Below are positions 1 to 12,400 of a stretch of DNA of 64,000 nucleotides, piece after piece (position 1 is the stretch's first letter; each line of letters begins with the position of its first letter). Source of the DNA: Seriola aureovittata (taxonomy: Eukaryota > Chordata > Actinopteri > Carangiformes > Carangidae); the NCBI RefSeq assembly GCF_021018895.1, contig NC_079387.1, forward strand, positions 1,157,083-1,221,082. Reading direction: 5' to 3'. The position numbers were made by a program, and so were the translations under genes. The notes below the pieces were generated by a model that saw only the letters and a program-made list of their open reading frames with translations, did not search any database and was not told where the DNA came from.

Positions 1-785
1 TGAAACATTTGGAAGGTAAGTGCAACATGTAGGTATTTTTGCTTTAATGCTTCATTGTCTTTTGAAATTTTTGCTCAAATGATGTTGTAGAAGGCATAAA
101 AGCTTTAATTGTAGCCTACTGTTGCTTTAGATAGGAGCCTTCAATACATACATGAAATGCAATCTAAAAGAGCCCTGCTCTTATTCTCTGAAGTGTTGTG
201 AAAAAAAAACAAGTGCCTCAGTCCCATTTCATTTGTCAAGGGGCTACTTAAGAATGAAAGATCCCCCCCGCCCTTTTTTTTTTCACAAGGACATATGAGC
301 TAATGTTGCCTGGCCAGCTGCCTGGACAATGAGGAAGAGGAGGCGGAGGAGGAGGAGGAGCCGGATGCATTCATCAGGTACATTACATCACCACAGGCCA
401 ATCCCCCGCTCTCTGACACAAGCTTTCAGAGCAGAGTCTGTCACTGAGTTTAAAATGTGGTAATTGGCTCAGTGTGACACAGCCTGGATCTTACCTCGAG
501 AAAGTGGACACACATGGGTCATAAGGTCAAGTAATGTTTGGCTCAAGTGTCTAAATCCTCCACTGTGATGTGTGTAATTAACCCTTGTGACTCAAGGAAG
601 AAAATCATATATTTTGTCTTAAAATAAGGCTTCTATAAAGTGAAAAGCATCAGTCCTTTTCTTACAGTAAGACATTAACAGGAACCTTGAGAGGATACTC
701 AGAATTTGATGCCACTTGTCGACATCTGGAGCCTCAACACAAGATAAAGATTTATTGATTACTTCTACAAAAAAGACTTGTCATG
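1..785. other. intergenic, no gene seen
   Basis: No coding exon is recognisable. The stretch holds a short C-run/T-run at about 265-283 and a GGA-rich purine tract at about 329-362 (repeated GGAGGA). The rest is AT-rich unique sequence. Confidence 0.6.
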
Positions 786-960
786 GCTGTGGCTTAAAAG
801 GTAAAGTGTGTTTCTCTAATCAGAAAGTTTGTGGTTTGATTCCCGGCTCCTCCAGTCTCCAAGTGTCCTTCGGTAAGATACTGAGCCCCAAATTCCCCTG
901 ATGTCTCATCAGTGTGAAAGTGCATGTATGATAGAAAAGCACTATATGTTGTGATGTTCT
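786..960 (+). repeat. tRNA-like SINE/short dispersed teleost repeat, degraded
   Basis: The segment reads like the common fish dispersed repeat whose landmarks are a B-box-like GGTTTGATTCC (833-843), then CGGCTCCTCCAGTC, AAGTGTCCTT, AAGATACTGAGCCCCAAATT and a terminal TAGAAAAGCACTATAT. I recognise the pattern from memory of fish genomes; the family name is not assigned. It is diverged and not transcribed as a functional RNA as far as can be seen. A short open frame across it (716-901) is incidental. Confidence 0.55.
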
Positions 961-1445
961 GAGAGCATGTGGTTATATTGAATCGTAATTGTACTTACTA
1001 CTGCTGACATTGTGTGACCTTCCTCAATCTTTCATACATATTTCAAGACAGTTTAAAATGACAAACTGTTTTTTATGAGTTGAGTGAGTCAGATGAGAAC
1101 CGCATCATCAAGTTGACAAACCGTCTTTAGAAGCTTGTGTAGACACAATGGAAGTTAGAAAGTAGTGTGTGGGGAGATGATGAACAGTTTTGAATGCTGC
1201 ATTACTGTAAAGGGTTCTTTTTTCGTTTTTGGGCGCGTATGATATTTGGAGTGCACCATAGGTACCATACTGTAACCCATAGGTGGGGCTGATGGGAAAT
1301 GTAGTCTTTCTGTGAAAACGAAACAGCAGCAATGATGACAATATCTAAAAATGATACATAACTCTCGAGGTCACTGGTGCTTCGGGATGCTGTTTGTACA
1401 CAAGCGGGGCTGTAAAGCTGTCAGTCTCACTCTGCTTCAACCTCT

Positions 1446-1497
1446 ATGAGTGTGTGTGTGTGTCTGTGTGTGTGTCTGTGTCTGTGTGTGTGTGTCT

Positions 1498-1535
<38 letters not shown>

Positions 1536-1537
1536 TG
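1446..1537. repeat. imperfect (TG)n microsatellite
   Basis: A TG tract of about 90 bp interrupted several times by TCTG. It is the first member of a cluster of four microsatellites within 700 bp. Confidence 0.95.
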
Positions 1538-1632
1538 TGTTCAGCCCTTTTACCCAACATGAACTCACCACTTATTCCAAGAGAGAATGAACTGATAGAA
1601 ACAGACAGACCAGACAGATTTTAAGAACACTG

Positions 1633-1704
<72 letters not shown>
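1633..1704. repeat. (GATA)18 tetranucleotide microsatellite
   Basis: An uninterrupted TAGA/GATA array of about 72 bp, likely highly polymorphic. Confidence 0.97.
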
Positions 1705-1818
1705 AGTTGTTGAAGCCAGCTGCTGCACAAAAATCTGCCATGCTGTGTCCTTGTTTCACTTCTCATTTCAGTCTGAATTAGATGAATTGGGCATTGCTTA
1801 CCGTTCATCTGCTGCACA

Positions 1819-1935
<117 letters not shown>

Positions 1936-2022
1936 ATATGATTAGCATCACTCGCCCTTTAAGAAAGTACATTGTGTTCACGAAAGAGACGCAGAGCCTG
2001 GAATTAGAGTCAACTAAATTAC

Positions 2023-2024
<2 letters not shown>

Positions 2025-2110
<86 letters not shown>

Positions 2111-2116
2111 TGTGTT
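2025..2116. repeat. (TG)n microsatellite
   Basis: A TG array of about 82 bp, pure until a CGCG interruption near 2107. It is complementary to the upstream CA array. Confidence 0.97.
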
Positions 2117-4894
2117 TGCAGATACAGTTCAATATCAGCAGCAAAACATCTGCATCTCCCTTGTTATACATTCAGGAATGTGCAAATATCGATGAGATGA
2201 AACTTTAATGATGCTCGGGGAAGTTGCAGCAGCAAAATCAGAGGAATGAGAAAAGCAAAAAATTAAGGTTGGATGCAGATCGAGGCGATAAGAAGTCGGT
2301 ATTGAGAATAGTTTGAAATCAGCCATCAGGATTAGTCATTTCAGTTTATTTGTTTTGTTTGTGAGACAGTGAATCTACTTTAGTTTAATCTATTTTAGTT
2401 TTTCACACCAGGAACGAGCCGTCAGTCAAACAGTGTGAGTGGGTCGGTGGGACCGTGACATCTGTGGAGGGTCGGCTGATTCAATTTCACTTTTTCTTTT
2501 CACACATTTTACACAGTGGGACACACAAGCATATGTTAATACAAGTCAAAACATGAAGAAAGAAAAACAAAGAAAACATCCATGATGGTTTTCAGAGGAC
2601 TTCTTTTCATTCCAAACTAATTAGGAAAGTCAGTTTAAGAATTGAAGCATCACAGCACAACATTAGTCACAACCACACAACCTAATGAAATTATTTCAAG
2701 TGATAATTCATCACACAGTAGTTTATCTTAATATTAAAATCCAATGACTTTTACTTCCCAGAAGGCATTGTGTTCTTTAAAACCTATAAAACAAAAGCAA
2801 TGTGCCTAAAGCTTTGTGGATTTGTTGCACAAGATGACTTTTCCCTGCACACTTGGTGGTTTTTAGACAAAACATCTTTACCTTCAATGAAAAAAGTTGA
2901 AGTAAATCGAAAACATAAAAAAGAATTAAGCATTTTTTCACCAGAATAATACACTAGCAGACTGGAGAAGGCTTTCAAACAGCATTTTGATGATCAAGTG
3001 GGGAGATAAAACTCAACAAAACTATAAATTTAACAGTTCAATGAATTAATCAATTAAGAAAAAATAAAACATTTAGAGTTTTTTGGTTGTTTGCTGGGGG
3101 AATTTGGATGTCAGTATTTCTGGAATCTTGTCACAGTGCTGAATTATTACAGTTTTTATGAACATCCCATCAAATCAAACTGATTTTTTCTCCCTAATAT
3201 TTACACTATGTGTTTGAATGGCTTCTTTTTCTTACAGAAGCAACATGTTGCTAAAAATGTTGCGTCAGTCTCCATTTAAAGCTCAATAGTCTGAACAATG
3301 TCATTATATGCTTCCTTAATTAAACAAAATCAAGTATTAATGACAATAAAAAAAACGTTACCTGATTGCATTTTCCTCACAGCCTTTTTCCAAGATTTCC
3401 CAATGCTGTAAAGGGGAGCTTGTATAAAAATGTCACAGATTATTAACTGATATAATAAAAATCACTGCTGAGCCTGCTGGAGGTGCTGCAGGCCTAAATC
3501 AATGAAGCATCTGTGATTGGCGGAGCCTAATCAAATAACCCAATGACTTACATGCCCTCCCCCACCTTCCCTCCAGCACCCGTGCCAGGTTTCTACATAA
3601 GACGATCACTGTGGTTTAATAGCATGAAGCCATAGTTAGATCAGATACCGTGTTGGCAGGAGCTCTCTCTGTCTCTCTCCGGCGTTATCAAGCGGCGTGT
3701 TTGGAGTGGCGATGACAGCGCTGGCACAAACAGGGAGTGCTGGAAGCTGGCCTCAGACCAGCGGTGTTGAGTGTGTGTGTGTCGGTGTGTGGCGCCTGTC
3801 TGGCTTCTGGCTGCAGCTCAAGGTTGAAGCCTGTTGGAATCAGGGAAATATAAGTGCAGATGCCAAATGTGGACATCTATATATCCATTTTTAGAGGAAT
3901 AAAACATGACTGCACCTTAAAGCTGCAAAATGCATCTTTAATGATATTAAATGATGCATTTGCATTTTCAGCCCCTGTTTTTTTACTTGAATTTGGCTTT
4001 CCAGTCATACTCTGATGTTTTTGGTGTAAGCCAGTACAATGGACTTGCCAACAACAACCTGGAGGCAAAGGACAAAGAAGACAAAGAAGCTGAATGTTGA
4101 GAAAACAAAGTGATCACCAGTGTCAGATTAAATATAGAGGCTTTAAGGACACTGGTTACCTTAGGCACTTGACAGATGACAGCTCAGTGTGACAGACAGC
4201 TGGAGGCTGGAAGGAGGAGGGTGGGACCTCCAGGACTTCCAGCCTCAAAGAGAAAATGCATGACCAGGTCACATGGAGAAGTCAAGTTAAGTCAAAGTTT
4301 TGAGTTATTCAGATTTATAGAGGTTACTCAGAAATCAGACTGATACAAAACACCAAAAGCAACCCGATTATTTCAGTGCATGTTCATGCAATATTCAGCC
4401 TGGTCACATGTCAACTGAAGGCTCTTGTTTCCCATCAGCCACTGCAAACTAGTATAATTTATTCTGATTTTGCCTTATCCAGCCTCTTGTTTGAGCAGGA
4501 GCCAGTCTTAAACTCATTTACTTTCCTTTTTTTTTAAATGTATTCATGCAAAACAAAAAATCAGTACAAAGACCTACAGTACAACAATAAACGAATAACA
4601 TGCAACCATAGAGAAACAACCTTGAATGGTAATTCACAAAAAAAAGGCACTAGACAAATTTACAGTCAGAGGTAAGACAATTTTCATGAATTAAATAGGA
4701 ACCAACAGGGGCATGTTTACACAAAGTGTCATTCATACAGCTAAGTGAGAACACTAATTTACTTTTTAAAATGGTTTATATTTATAGTGCAGAGCGACAT
4801 GCGATAGACTGGAGCAGCTTTTCTGTTTTCCTGTGTTTTATTCTCTGACATTTGGAAATAAAGCCTTAAATGACTCTGAATCTATATCTGATAC
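2117..4894. other. intergenic, no gene seen
   Basis: AT-rich unique sequence without recognisable exons. The 3480-3660 part is less AT-rich and contains a CCAAT-type inverted motif (GATTGGCGG); it might be regulatory, but nothing in the sequence proves this. Short open frames on both strands show no recognisable protein. Confidence 0.5.
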
Positions 4895-5110
4895 AAACAT
4901 GTGAGAACCAAAGCTTTATACGTGTGAGGACTATGCTTCACAAAATACATTCCCATGCTACCAACGCTAATGCTAACCTTATCCATCACAAATAAATACC
5001 ATAAACTTAAGACTTAAGCTAAACTTAATTCTAACAATAACCATAAAACCAAGTCTTAACCCTCAAAGATTCCTTTGACTAAGTAAAGACTGGATGAAAA
5101 GTCAAACTGG
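4895..5110. repeat. degraded dispersed teleost repeat with CTAACC-like runs
   Basis: Landmarks are GTGAGAACCAAA, GTGTGAGGAC, GCTAATGCTAACC, CATCACAAATAAATACC, ACCAAGTCTTAACCCTCAAA and a flanking ACACACACAC. This order matches a common fish repeat that carries degenerate (CCCTAA)-like stretches and is usually followed by a CA tract. Recognition is by memory; no family name is assigned. Confidence 0.5.
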
Positions 5111-5207
5111 ACCTAACACACACACCTTTGCCCTGGTGAAGCGTTTTTGATCTCAACAATCAGGTTTGCCAGAGGGAAGGAATCCCACAGCTATATTTGT
5201 GACCAAG

Positions 5208-5230
5208 AGACACACACACACACACACACA
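5208..5230. repeat. short (CA)n tract
   Basis: About 11 CA units. It forms an inverted pair with the TG tract at 5271-5324, about 40 bp away. Confidence 0.9.
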
Positions 5231-5270
5231 GTGAGAGAGGACAGCCAACAGAGAGTGTGTGTAAACAGAC

Positions 5271-5271
5271 T

Positions 5272-5324
<53 letters not shown>
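5271..5324. repeat. (TG)n microsatellite
   Basis: About 26 TG units. It abuts the left end of the dispersed repeat copy at 5275-5637, and a CA tract sits at the matching end of the inverted copy near 17.84 kb, so the microsatellite is probably part of the mobile unit. Confidence 0.95.
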
Positions 5325-5326
<2 letters not shown>

Positions 5327-5637
5327 TGCATGGACACAGTGTACACACACTTTTGTCTTTGCTGTCTCCAGCGATGGTAATCTCAGCTGTCGTGTTGTGT
5401 CTTACTGTATATTCAGAGTGGAATGTAAATCTCTTTTTTCTATTTTAATTCAACTGGGTTAAACTGAAAATAGAAGTGATGACTTTAAATATAGAATTAA
5501 TAACTTAAAACATTTAATGAGATTTAGAGAACTTAATGCATGTGTTCTTAAAAAACGACACTTAGCCCTTGCTTTCAGGTTCATTTGGGGAAGTTTTGAG
5601 GATGCCCTCACTGACCTCAGCCACTCCTAATACAAAT
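5275..5637 (+). repeat. dispersed repeat, copy A of an inverted pair
   Basis: From TAGTGCATGGACACAGTGT through CAGCCACTCCTAATACAAAT this segment is the reverse complement of 17533-17852, with scattered substitutions and small gaps. Shared landmarks include TCTCCAGCGATGGTAATC, GTGTCTTACTGTATATTCAG, GAGAACTTAATGCATGTG and GAGGATGCCCTCACTGACC. The unit begins with a TG/CA microsatellite. It has no recognisable coding capacity. It could be the end of a LINE or a non-autonomous element; I cannot name the family. Confidence 0.8.
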
Positions 5638-7125
5638 ATGAGAAATTATAGCGTGTGTGTGTGTGTGTTTCCACCATCAGGCAAAGCAGTTTTCCTCTCT
5701 CCTCATTTCAACCGTCATACTGTATCACCGTACTGCTGAGATGACCCTTGACCTTTTTGATGAGATTCTCCCTGACACTCAAAAGCAAATGAAGGAGGAG
5801 AAATTAGGTCTTCATAAAGGACCAAACACCTTCAGAGGGTTTATAAAGAGGGTCAGTAAAAGAAAATGATTAAAAATCAATCATGAAAAATTTAAAAATA
5901 TCCCTTGGTGTGGAGACATGTAGAGTATCCATGCAGCTTTCAAATGTGAGGTGTGTGTCTGCAGCTGTACACTGTAGTGCAGGGATAATCTCCTGGAGTT
6001 GTTGTCTTGTGGTCTGCGGGGTGTAATCAGCCCGACCCACCGGCTCGCTGTGAATGCCCCGTGCTTATCGCCATATTTTGCAGTGTATTAAATCGACCAC
6101 AGGCGTTTTCACACTGTGGCTTTTGGAAATTGATTTTGAACCTTTACCCCCTTCTGTCTAAAAGCATAACAGTAATACTCAGAAAATAGTGTTTGGTTTA
6201 TTTTTGTCCCTCAGTACCAGTTTTGGTCTGAAGTTCTCATTTGCTCTCAAGCCTGTTATGTTCTGAAATCCTAATTTTTAACTTTCTTTTTCATAACAAT
6301 TTAATGTCAACATTCACAATGTCGAAATTCATTCAGTCATATTCTTTTTTAAAGGAGGTTCATTTCTTAATTTTTACCTTTTTGCCAGTTTAAAGATGTT
6401 GTGCTGCTACATTTCTAATCATGGTACCACAACCTGACCATGAAAACTTCCTCACAGTAGAATAAAAGGAAGATACTGTGGAATTGAAGTATGTAGTCAA
6501 CTAAATTCACACTTATTAAAAGCACATTTGAATTCAGGTTTTAGATATTACAAATACTGCGTAAATTTTTCACATAATCCCTGAAAACCACATATGGTTA
6601 TATATCAATTCCTCCAAACAGCTTCATGCAGGTATCAAATTGTGGCGTGAGTTGGGAAAATGGAAACTTTTTGACAATGAGTTCAATCTCTCACTTGTGT
6701 TGTACATCAATACAGCTGCTGACACAATGCAAGTGCTTCTGAAGTACCTCAGGGCAAGGCTTAGGGCAAACTATATCTGTTTTTTTAATCATAGAGAACT
6801 CTGACATAACAATCTCCTTCCTTTAAGAAATTATACTTAATACTCTGTGGCTTCTTCAAATAAATGTGAATAATTACTTTTATTCTCATGAGCCAACAGT
6901 ACTGTAGCTCTTTCTTACACCTGGAACATATTGAGCATGAAAATCTACAAGGTTATTCCTCTGCATGTGTTGTCAGTGGTGCTCAGACAATAATTTCAAG
7001 ACACTGTAAAGACATTGACGAGGTTATAGAAATATTGAATTACTTTAACTTCAATAGAATAACACACAAATACTTGAAATTTTTTTTTTTTTTTAATAAA
7101 TATTGAAAGACAGACAAAAAAATGG
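5638..7125. other. intergenic, no gene seen
   Basis: AT-rich unique sequence. A 70-codon open frame ends at 5869 with a charged C-terminal half but matches nothing I recognise. There is no splice-site or promoter context to support it. Confidence 0.5.
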
Positions 7126-7899
7126 TACAGTGCATTCAGAACGTGTTCAGACCCCTTCACTTTTTTCACATTTTGTTATCTTGAAGTCTTACACAAAAAT
7201 TTGGAAAATGATAAGGAATAATAAGGAAACCTCAGAAGGACAACCACAACTACTGATCTGGGCTTTATGGCAGACTGAAACCTCTCCTCAGTGAAAGTTT
7301 GCACCGCTTATCCCCTGCCCAACACCATCCCAACAGTGAAGCATTCTGCTTTATTTGTAGATGAAAAGTCTTCAAAAGGTAAATAATCGAGGATGGAACC
7401 AGCTATTTTTGTCTTTCAGTGGCTTTCTGAATTTTCGTTCTTGAAAATTGCCCACATCCTTCCACATTTTCTCTCTCTCAGAAGTAAATCTGTCATTGTA
7501 GCACTGAAAAATGCAGCATGATACTGCAACCACGATGCCGTGGCGGTGTTTTTCAGCGGCGGGGTAACTGGTCAGGGTTGAGGAACCGCTGAAAGAATCA
7601 CAGAGATATTCTTCATGAAAACTTGGTCCACAGCGCTCAGGACCTCTGATGCTTGCTTCACCTTGCAACAGGACAATGACCCTCAGCACACAGGTGAGAC
7701 AATGTAGGAGTGGCTTAAGGAAAACTCTGGCCCAATCAAACATCTCTGGAGAGACTTGAAAATGGTTGCCCACTGACAATACCCATCCAACCAGCTAAAG
7801 GTGCTTCAACTTATACTGCCTAAGAGTCTGAATATGTAACATAAAGCTGCAACATAAAATGTTTTTAAAAAAAGTGAAGTGGTCTGAAAACTTTCTGTA
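7126..7899 (+). mobile_element. dead Tc1/mariner transposon relic
   Basis: The left end TACAGTGCATTCAGAA followed by CAGACCCCTTCACTTTTTTC is the terminal repeat of a widespread fish Tc1-like element. The right end near 7873 (AAAGTGAAGTGGTCTGAAAAC) is its degenerate inverse and lacks the last ~12 bp. Inside, remnants of the transposase run on the + strand: CACCATCCCAACAGTGAAGCA, GTTTTTCAGCGGC, GCGCTCAGGACCTC, CAACAGGACAATGACCCTCA and CATCTCTGGAGAGACTTGAAAA. Compared with a ~1.6-kb element, large internal parts are missing, and a foreign block interrupts it (7345-7511). It cannot encode transposase. The 135-codon minus-strand frame across it is a shadow. Confidence 0.85.
7345..7511 (+). repeat. 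insert nested in the Tc1 relic, copy 1 of a repeat
   Basis: This block splits the transposase remnant between GTGAAGCAT and GCAGCATGATACTGC. It resembles 9255-9480 in the same orientation: both contain TTTATTTGT.GATGAAAAG, TCTTCAAAAG or CCTTCAAAAG, ATAATCGAGGAT.GGAACCA, TTGAAAATTGCCCA-like sequence and GAAGTAAA.C..GTTGTAGC-like sequence. Copy 1 is about 60 bp shorter. Confidence 0.65.
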
Positions 7900-9254
7900 A
7901 AGGAAACAAATGTTTTAAAAGAGCACACATTGTTAAGACAACCCTCCCCGGAGAGATACAGGTTTTTAAAAAAAAAAAAAAGTATTTAATATTCAAATCT
8001 ATTTCTTCTTGAAGACAGATTGAGGCCAGCCTGGAGTCTCTGTCATCCTCCACTCCCAACAAACCATCAGCAGGGGAATAGCGATGAGCGATGTTTCATC
8101 TTTGTTATTCCGTTGTCTCCTGCATAATTGACAGATATTAACTTCCCATCAAGCAAGTCTAATTACAATCAATCCTCCAATAAGGTTCACAATTAAGGGA
8201 GCAATATGATTGGTTTTGGTTTAACCCCAGAGCCTAATGAAGATGTGCACATAAACAAATTCATCAAGTTGATACTGTGTCAGAGAAAACATCTGGAGAG
8301 GGATTTTTGACATGTTTGTTCCTAATGACCTTGAATGCACTCAACTTAATTTAAATTAAGTTGATGCTCTTAGCAGAAGTGACTTATTATACAGAGTGAT
8401 GTATCATATGTATGCAGCAAGCAGCATCTTTCTCTTTTCTGATCAATTAGTTATTGCTTTGAAATCGCTTTGCATAATAATTAATTGTTTGACAACATGG
8501 AGGCAGCTGTGTTTGGAGGCTTTAAAGCCACATGGTGGTTTAACGGGCTGTGGATCAGGCAACTGAGTTTACTTGAGATTAAGTTCTGTTGAAAAGGCAT
8601 AGAAAGGACGGAAGGGTCAAGGTGCTTCAGATAAAGTCAGATCATCAAAACCTTATAAACCTTTCCCATGAGGATTTGCAGTAATTTGGGGGGCTGCTTC
8701 CTCAAGCTGATTCATTTCACTCTTCACTCATCTATTGTCCCCTTTTGTTTGCAGAACCAGGTAGAAAGCCAAGAGTTCTATCGAGGAGAGCCTGTCTGAA
8801 AGTGAGCAGCACTTGAGTTACTCACACTTGAATGATTATTGCATCTTGCTCCTTTGTGCCTGCCTTCAAGTGTGGTCATTACACCGGCTATAAACTCTTG
8901 ACATGTTGGACAACCATATCTGTTTTCAGTCTTTATCTCCTAGACAGAAAAAAACAAAAGGAATCACAAGTGAAAGAGTTGCTGATAGAGGCAAAATAAG
9001 TAAAAGCTATAATGATAAAGGTACAATAAAGTTAAAATAGGAACACAGTACAACACAGGAAGGAATCCAGAAATTCTTTTTACTTTGTTTATCATGTACG
9101 CACATTGTATATACATTTATATATATTGTACATTTTATTTGCATTTAAACAGGATCAGAAGTAAACTGAAATAATCCAAGTTATTTTCAGGATCACACTT
9201 AAGACTCACTCTTCCAGATTCACATGATATCATTTGCAGTTTTTTTGCTTAATT
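7900..9254. other. intergenic, AT-rich, no gene seen
   Basis: Mostly unique sequence. A perfect 24-bp palindrome occupies 8341-8364. The 8060-8620 part is rich in TAATTA/CAATTA-type homeodomain cores and is free of recognisable repeats, as vertebrate conserved non-coding elements often are. That is only an impression without an alignment. Confidence 0.5.
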
Positions 9255-9480
9255 CTGTTTTATTTGTTGATGAAAAGCCTTCAAAAGTTTTATAATCGAG
9301 GATTGGAACCAACAACTATTGTCTTACATTGTCTTTCTGAGTTTTCATGCTTAAAAATTGCCCATTGGTTTTTGCAGCTATAAATCATCTCTCCATATTA
9401 GATGAAGGACACTTTCTCTCTGCCATATGTGATAGATAATCTCGCCTTTTTGAAGTAAAACCCACGTTGTAGCTTGGCAA
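9255..9480 (+). repeat. dispersed repeat, copy 2
   Basis: A direct repeat of the block nested in the Tc1 relic at 7345-7511, about 1.9 kb downstream. It starts at CTGTTTTATTTGTTGATGAA and runs to GTTGTAGCTTGG. This copy is longer and may be closer to the full unit. No family is assigned. Confidence 0.6.
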
Positions 9481-12400
9481 CGACTGGAGTACCTGTAAAT
9501 CCTCGCTTCAGTGAAACCGGGCGGGGGGAATAAAAGACAGTGTCCAGGTTTGATGTCAATGGCTCCCCGCTAGCCCAATCAATGCCCTGAGCCCCAAATG
9601 AAAGATGAAAGGCCGAGAGAGCGGGGAGCTTTTTTCAGCCAACAAAAGGATCCCTGTGCTTTCAGACACTCCAGCAAACATCGATCAGTACTGATCTGAG
9701 CCGCACTGCCCCCCCCAACCTCCACAAACGTACTGATTGAAGGCACAAACTCGACTTCTAATCACATGTTTTATTCATCAGTCTGTGCTGATATTCCTGT
9801 TGTCAAGTGGTGGTCAGTAGCATTTCCACGTATCCAGGAATTACTTCATTTGCTATTTGAGACTTACTTTACATTTCTATGTTCTTGTAGCTGCCACTTC
9901 CCACTGACCTTCAACAATCATCTGTTAGCTGCACTTTCTGACATTCAACAATCATACAAGAGGAGCTTTTTACTCCCTGTTCAGCAGGAAATAGACCAGA
10001 ATGCAATGCATCTACACAATATGATGCATTTCAAAGATACCCTGTGGACTTTAGTCCAAAATGCACAGTACAATGAGAGGGACGTGATCCACATTCAGCT
10101 GAGTGCAGATAGCCTTAACATTTGATGCTGGTTATTGGCAACGCACCAGTAAAAGAAGTAGAAAACTGAGTCAATGTACGTTTCAAAACAACAAGAAGTT
10201 TAAGTGTAAATGAAGAGGATGCATTTAACATGATTGTTAGACTGTAAAGACAGATATGTTTGTCAGTGCAAAACACTTACAGTATGTAAGTAAAGGAACC
10301 TTTGAGTTAAGATCATCTTATTGTTGTTTCCAATGAAAACTCCACAGGAAAATCATAAGATAAAGGCACTAATAACACTTCACAAATCCTTAAGCAAAAC
10401 CTTTCTACTCAACCACCATCATCACAAAGATTTAAAACAAATACCATCATTATAAACTCCCTCCACTGACCAACACAAATACACTGTAACCCACTGCAGG
10501 AACATTATGTTGACCTGTATAGGCATATGTTAAAATAGATGTTAAAAATTGCCTCAGTTAAATTAGGTTACTATAAAGTTCAAGAGTTCAGCTATACTCT
10601 GAAAATCAAAATGCAAATATATCAGCAGTTCTGGAAGGTAAAGGTTGAAATAGAAACCAAAAAATGAAAAAGAACTAATAAAACCAGTGAAATACAGTAG
10701 GTGAAACCGCCTGCAGGCCTCCTGTGTGTTCACTGTTTAATACATGGGTTTGCATGTCATCCTCCATGCTGCCTCGTCAGATAACAAGGTCCTTCCCAGA
10801 GGGCGGCGGGACGCATTGGAAATGGAAATGAAAAGTCTGAGGCTGAGAGCTGCAAGGACACATGGGATATGTTTCTCTGCAATGATGCATAGTAGGGGGG
10901 AGAATTAATGTGGTGCACAAGGAGAAGATGGTTTACAGTCAGTGAGTCTCACTCCACGCCGTAATCACAATGCTTTTTAAGGAACAGCGTGGAACTTGCA
11001 GATGCAGATAAACAGATGTCATTTAAAGTTACTGTTAAGGAGGTTCAGAAAAGGTTCACTATCACCATGTGCATCAGGTCAGGATGCAGGATGAAGGCCA
11101 TGAAACATCTATCCAATCCAATAAAAAAAGTTATCAGAGACTAACAGACAAACTATAGGAACTATAGATTAACAAAACTTCTCTTACAAGAAACTACCAC
11201 CCCATGTCAAGGCAAAAATAATTAATTAATAATCTTCTAGTGCCCAGGTGAACTCTATCAGGTAAACGAGGGGTGGAGGGAGAAAACAAGAGCCAAACAG
11301 TGATAAAGAAAGGAAAGGAAGTGAGGGTGGTGAGGAAAGGAAGAGGTAAATGAAAGAAAGTAGGGATCTTCACTACAGTTACGCTGGCATATTTATTTTT
11401 GGGTTATGTCTTGTTTAAAGGAAAAAAGTTTGACATCTTTGACTCAGCTGCTCAGTGGTAACCAACTTATTTATATCCTCCATGAGGAGTGCAAGAAATC
11501 AAGAGCCTTCATTAACATGGCTGCAGAGACACGTGGATAAAACTCAGACCTCAGTCAAACATGTGAATTTATCCTGATTGCAAAAACTGCATTTCTTGTT
11601 TATGTGACATTTAAGAAATCAGGTACGTACAGAGAGACAGCAGTAAACCAGATACTCAAGAGCACATCAGCACTGAGTGCCACATAATGGGAACTCTCAC
11701 ACTGTATTTCTATGATTAATGTAGTGAATTAATGCCCTGAGTCACTGATTATATAAACACTGCTTTGTCTTGAATACATTTTACATATATATGTGCATGC
11801 TCCTCCAGTATGGCTGCCAGTCTCTTCCTTCCTTCCTCTTCCTCCGTCTCTCCTTCATTTTCCAGGCGTAATGTGAGGCAAACAGCAAAATAAAATGACT
11901 TTTCACTGCGCCGCGTCTTGATTGTAAAATTAGTTCATCTGACTTTCACATCATCTGTCAGCCCATGACACTGAATCCAGGCAGTTTGTGTGGAAGTGTA
12001 TGCGTGTTATTTTCAACTATCCTGATATATAACCTGCAGTGGGGAATCTATTCTTGGTTGTTTGTCTGTTTGCTTCAAAATCGTCTTGTGATATATCTGT
12101 CTGCTCTTCCATTTTCTTGTTTAATTTATACTTTGTGATTTGCTGTTGTAAATAACTTGTGTTTTATTTCATTCATACAGACCACAGGAAGACAATAGCA
12201 ACTACTCTGTGGAAACTTATGGGCCTAAATAAAGACTAAAAAACATAAAGTGAACACAATATTTAAAAAAAATTGTATGAATTGTTACAATCTCACCATT
12301 ATCATTTTTTTAGTGTCGTTTTTGGTGTTCCTCTGCAGCAGAGGAAAAAGGACATGGTGGCGCGGATTACGGCATAATTTCTTTGTCACATGACACAGGG

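Noticed and set aside
5657..5869. 70-codon open frame with a charged C-terminal half
   Set aside because: Too short, begins in a TG tract, no homology recognised and no flanking exon signals.
7372..7779. 135-codon minus-strand frame
   Set aside because: Antisense shadow across a decayed Tc1/mariner transposon.
9766..10125. 119-codon open frame on the + strand
   Set aside because: No recognisable domain, no splice or promoter context, AT-rich surroundings; probably a chance frame.
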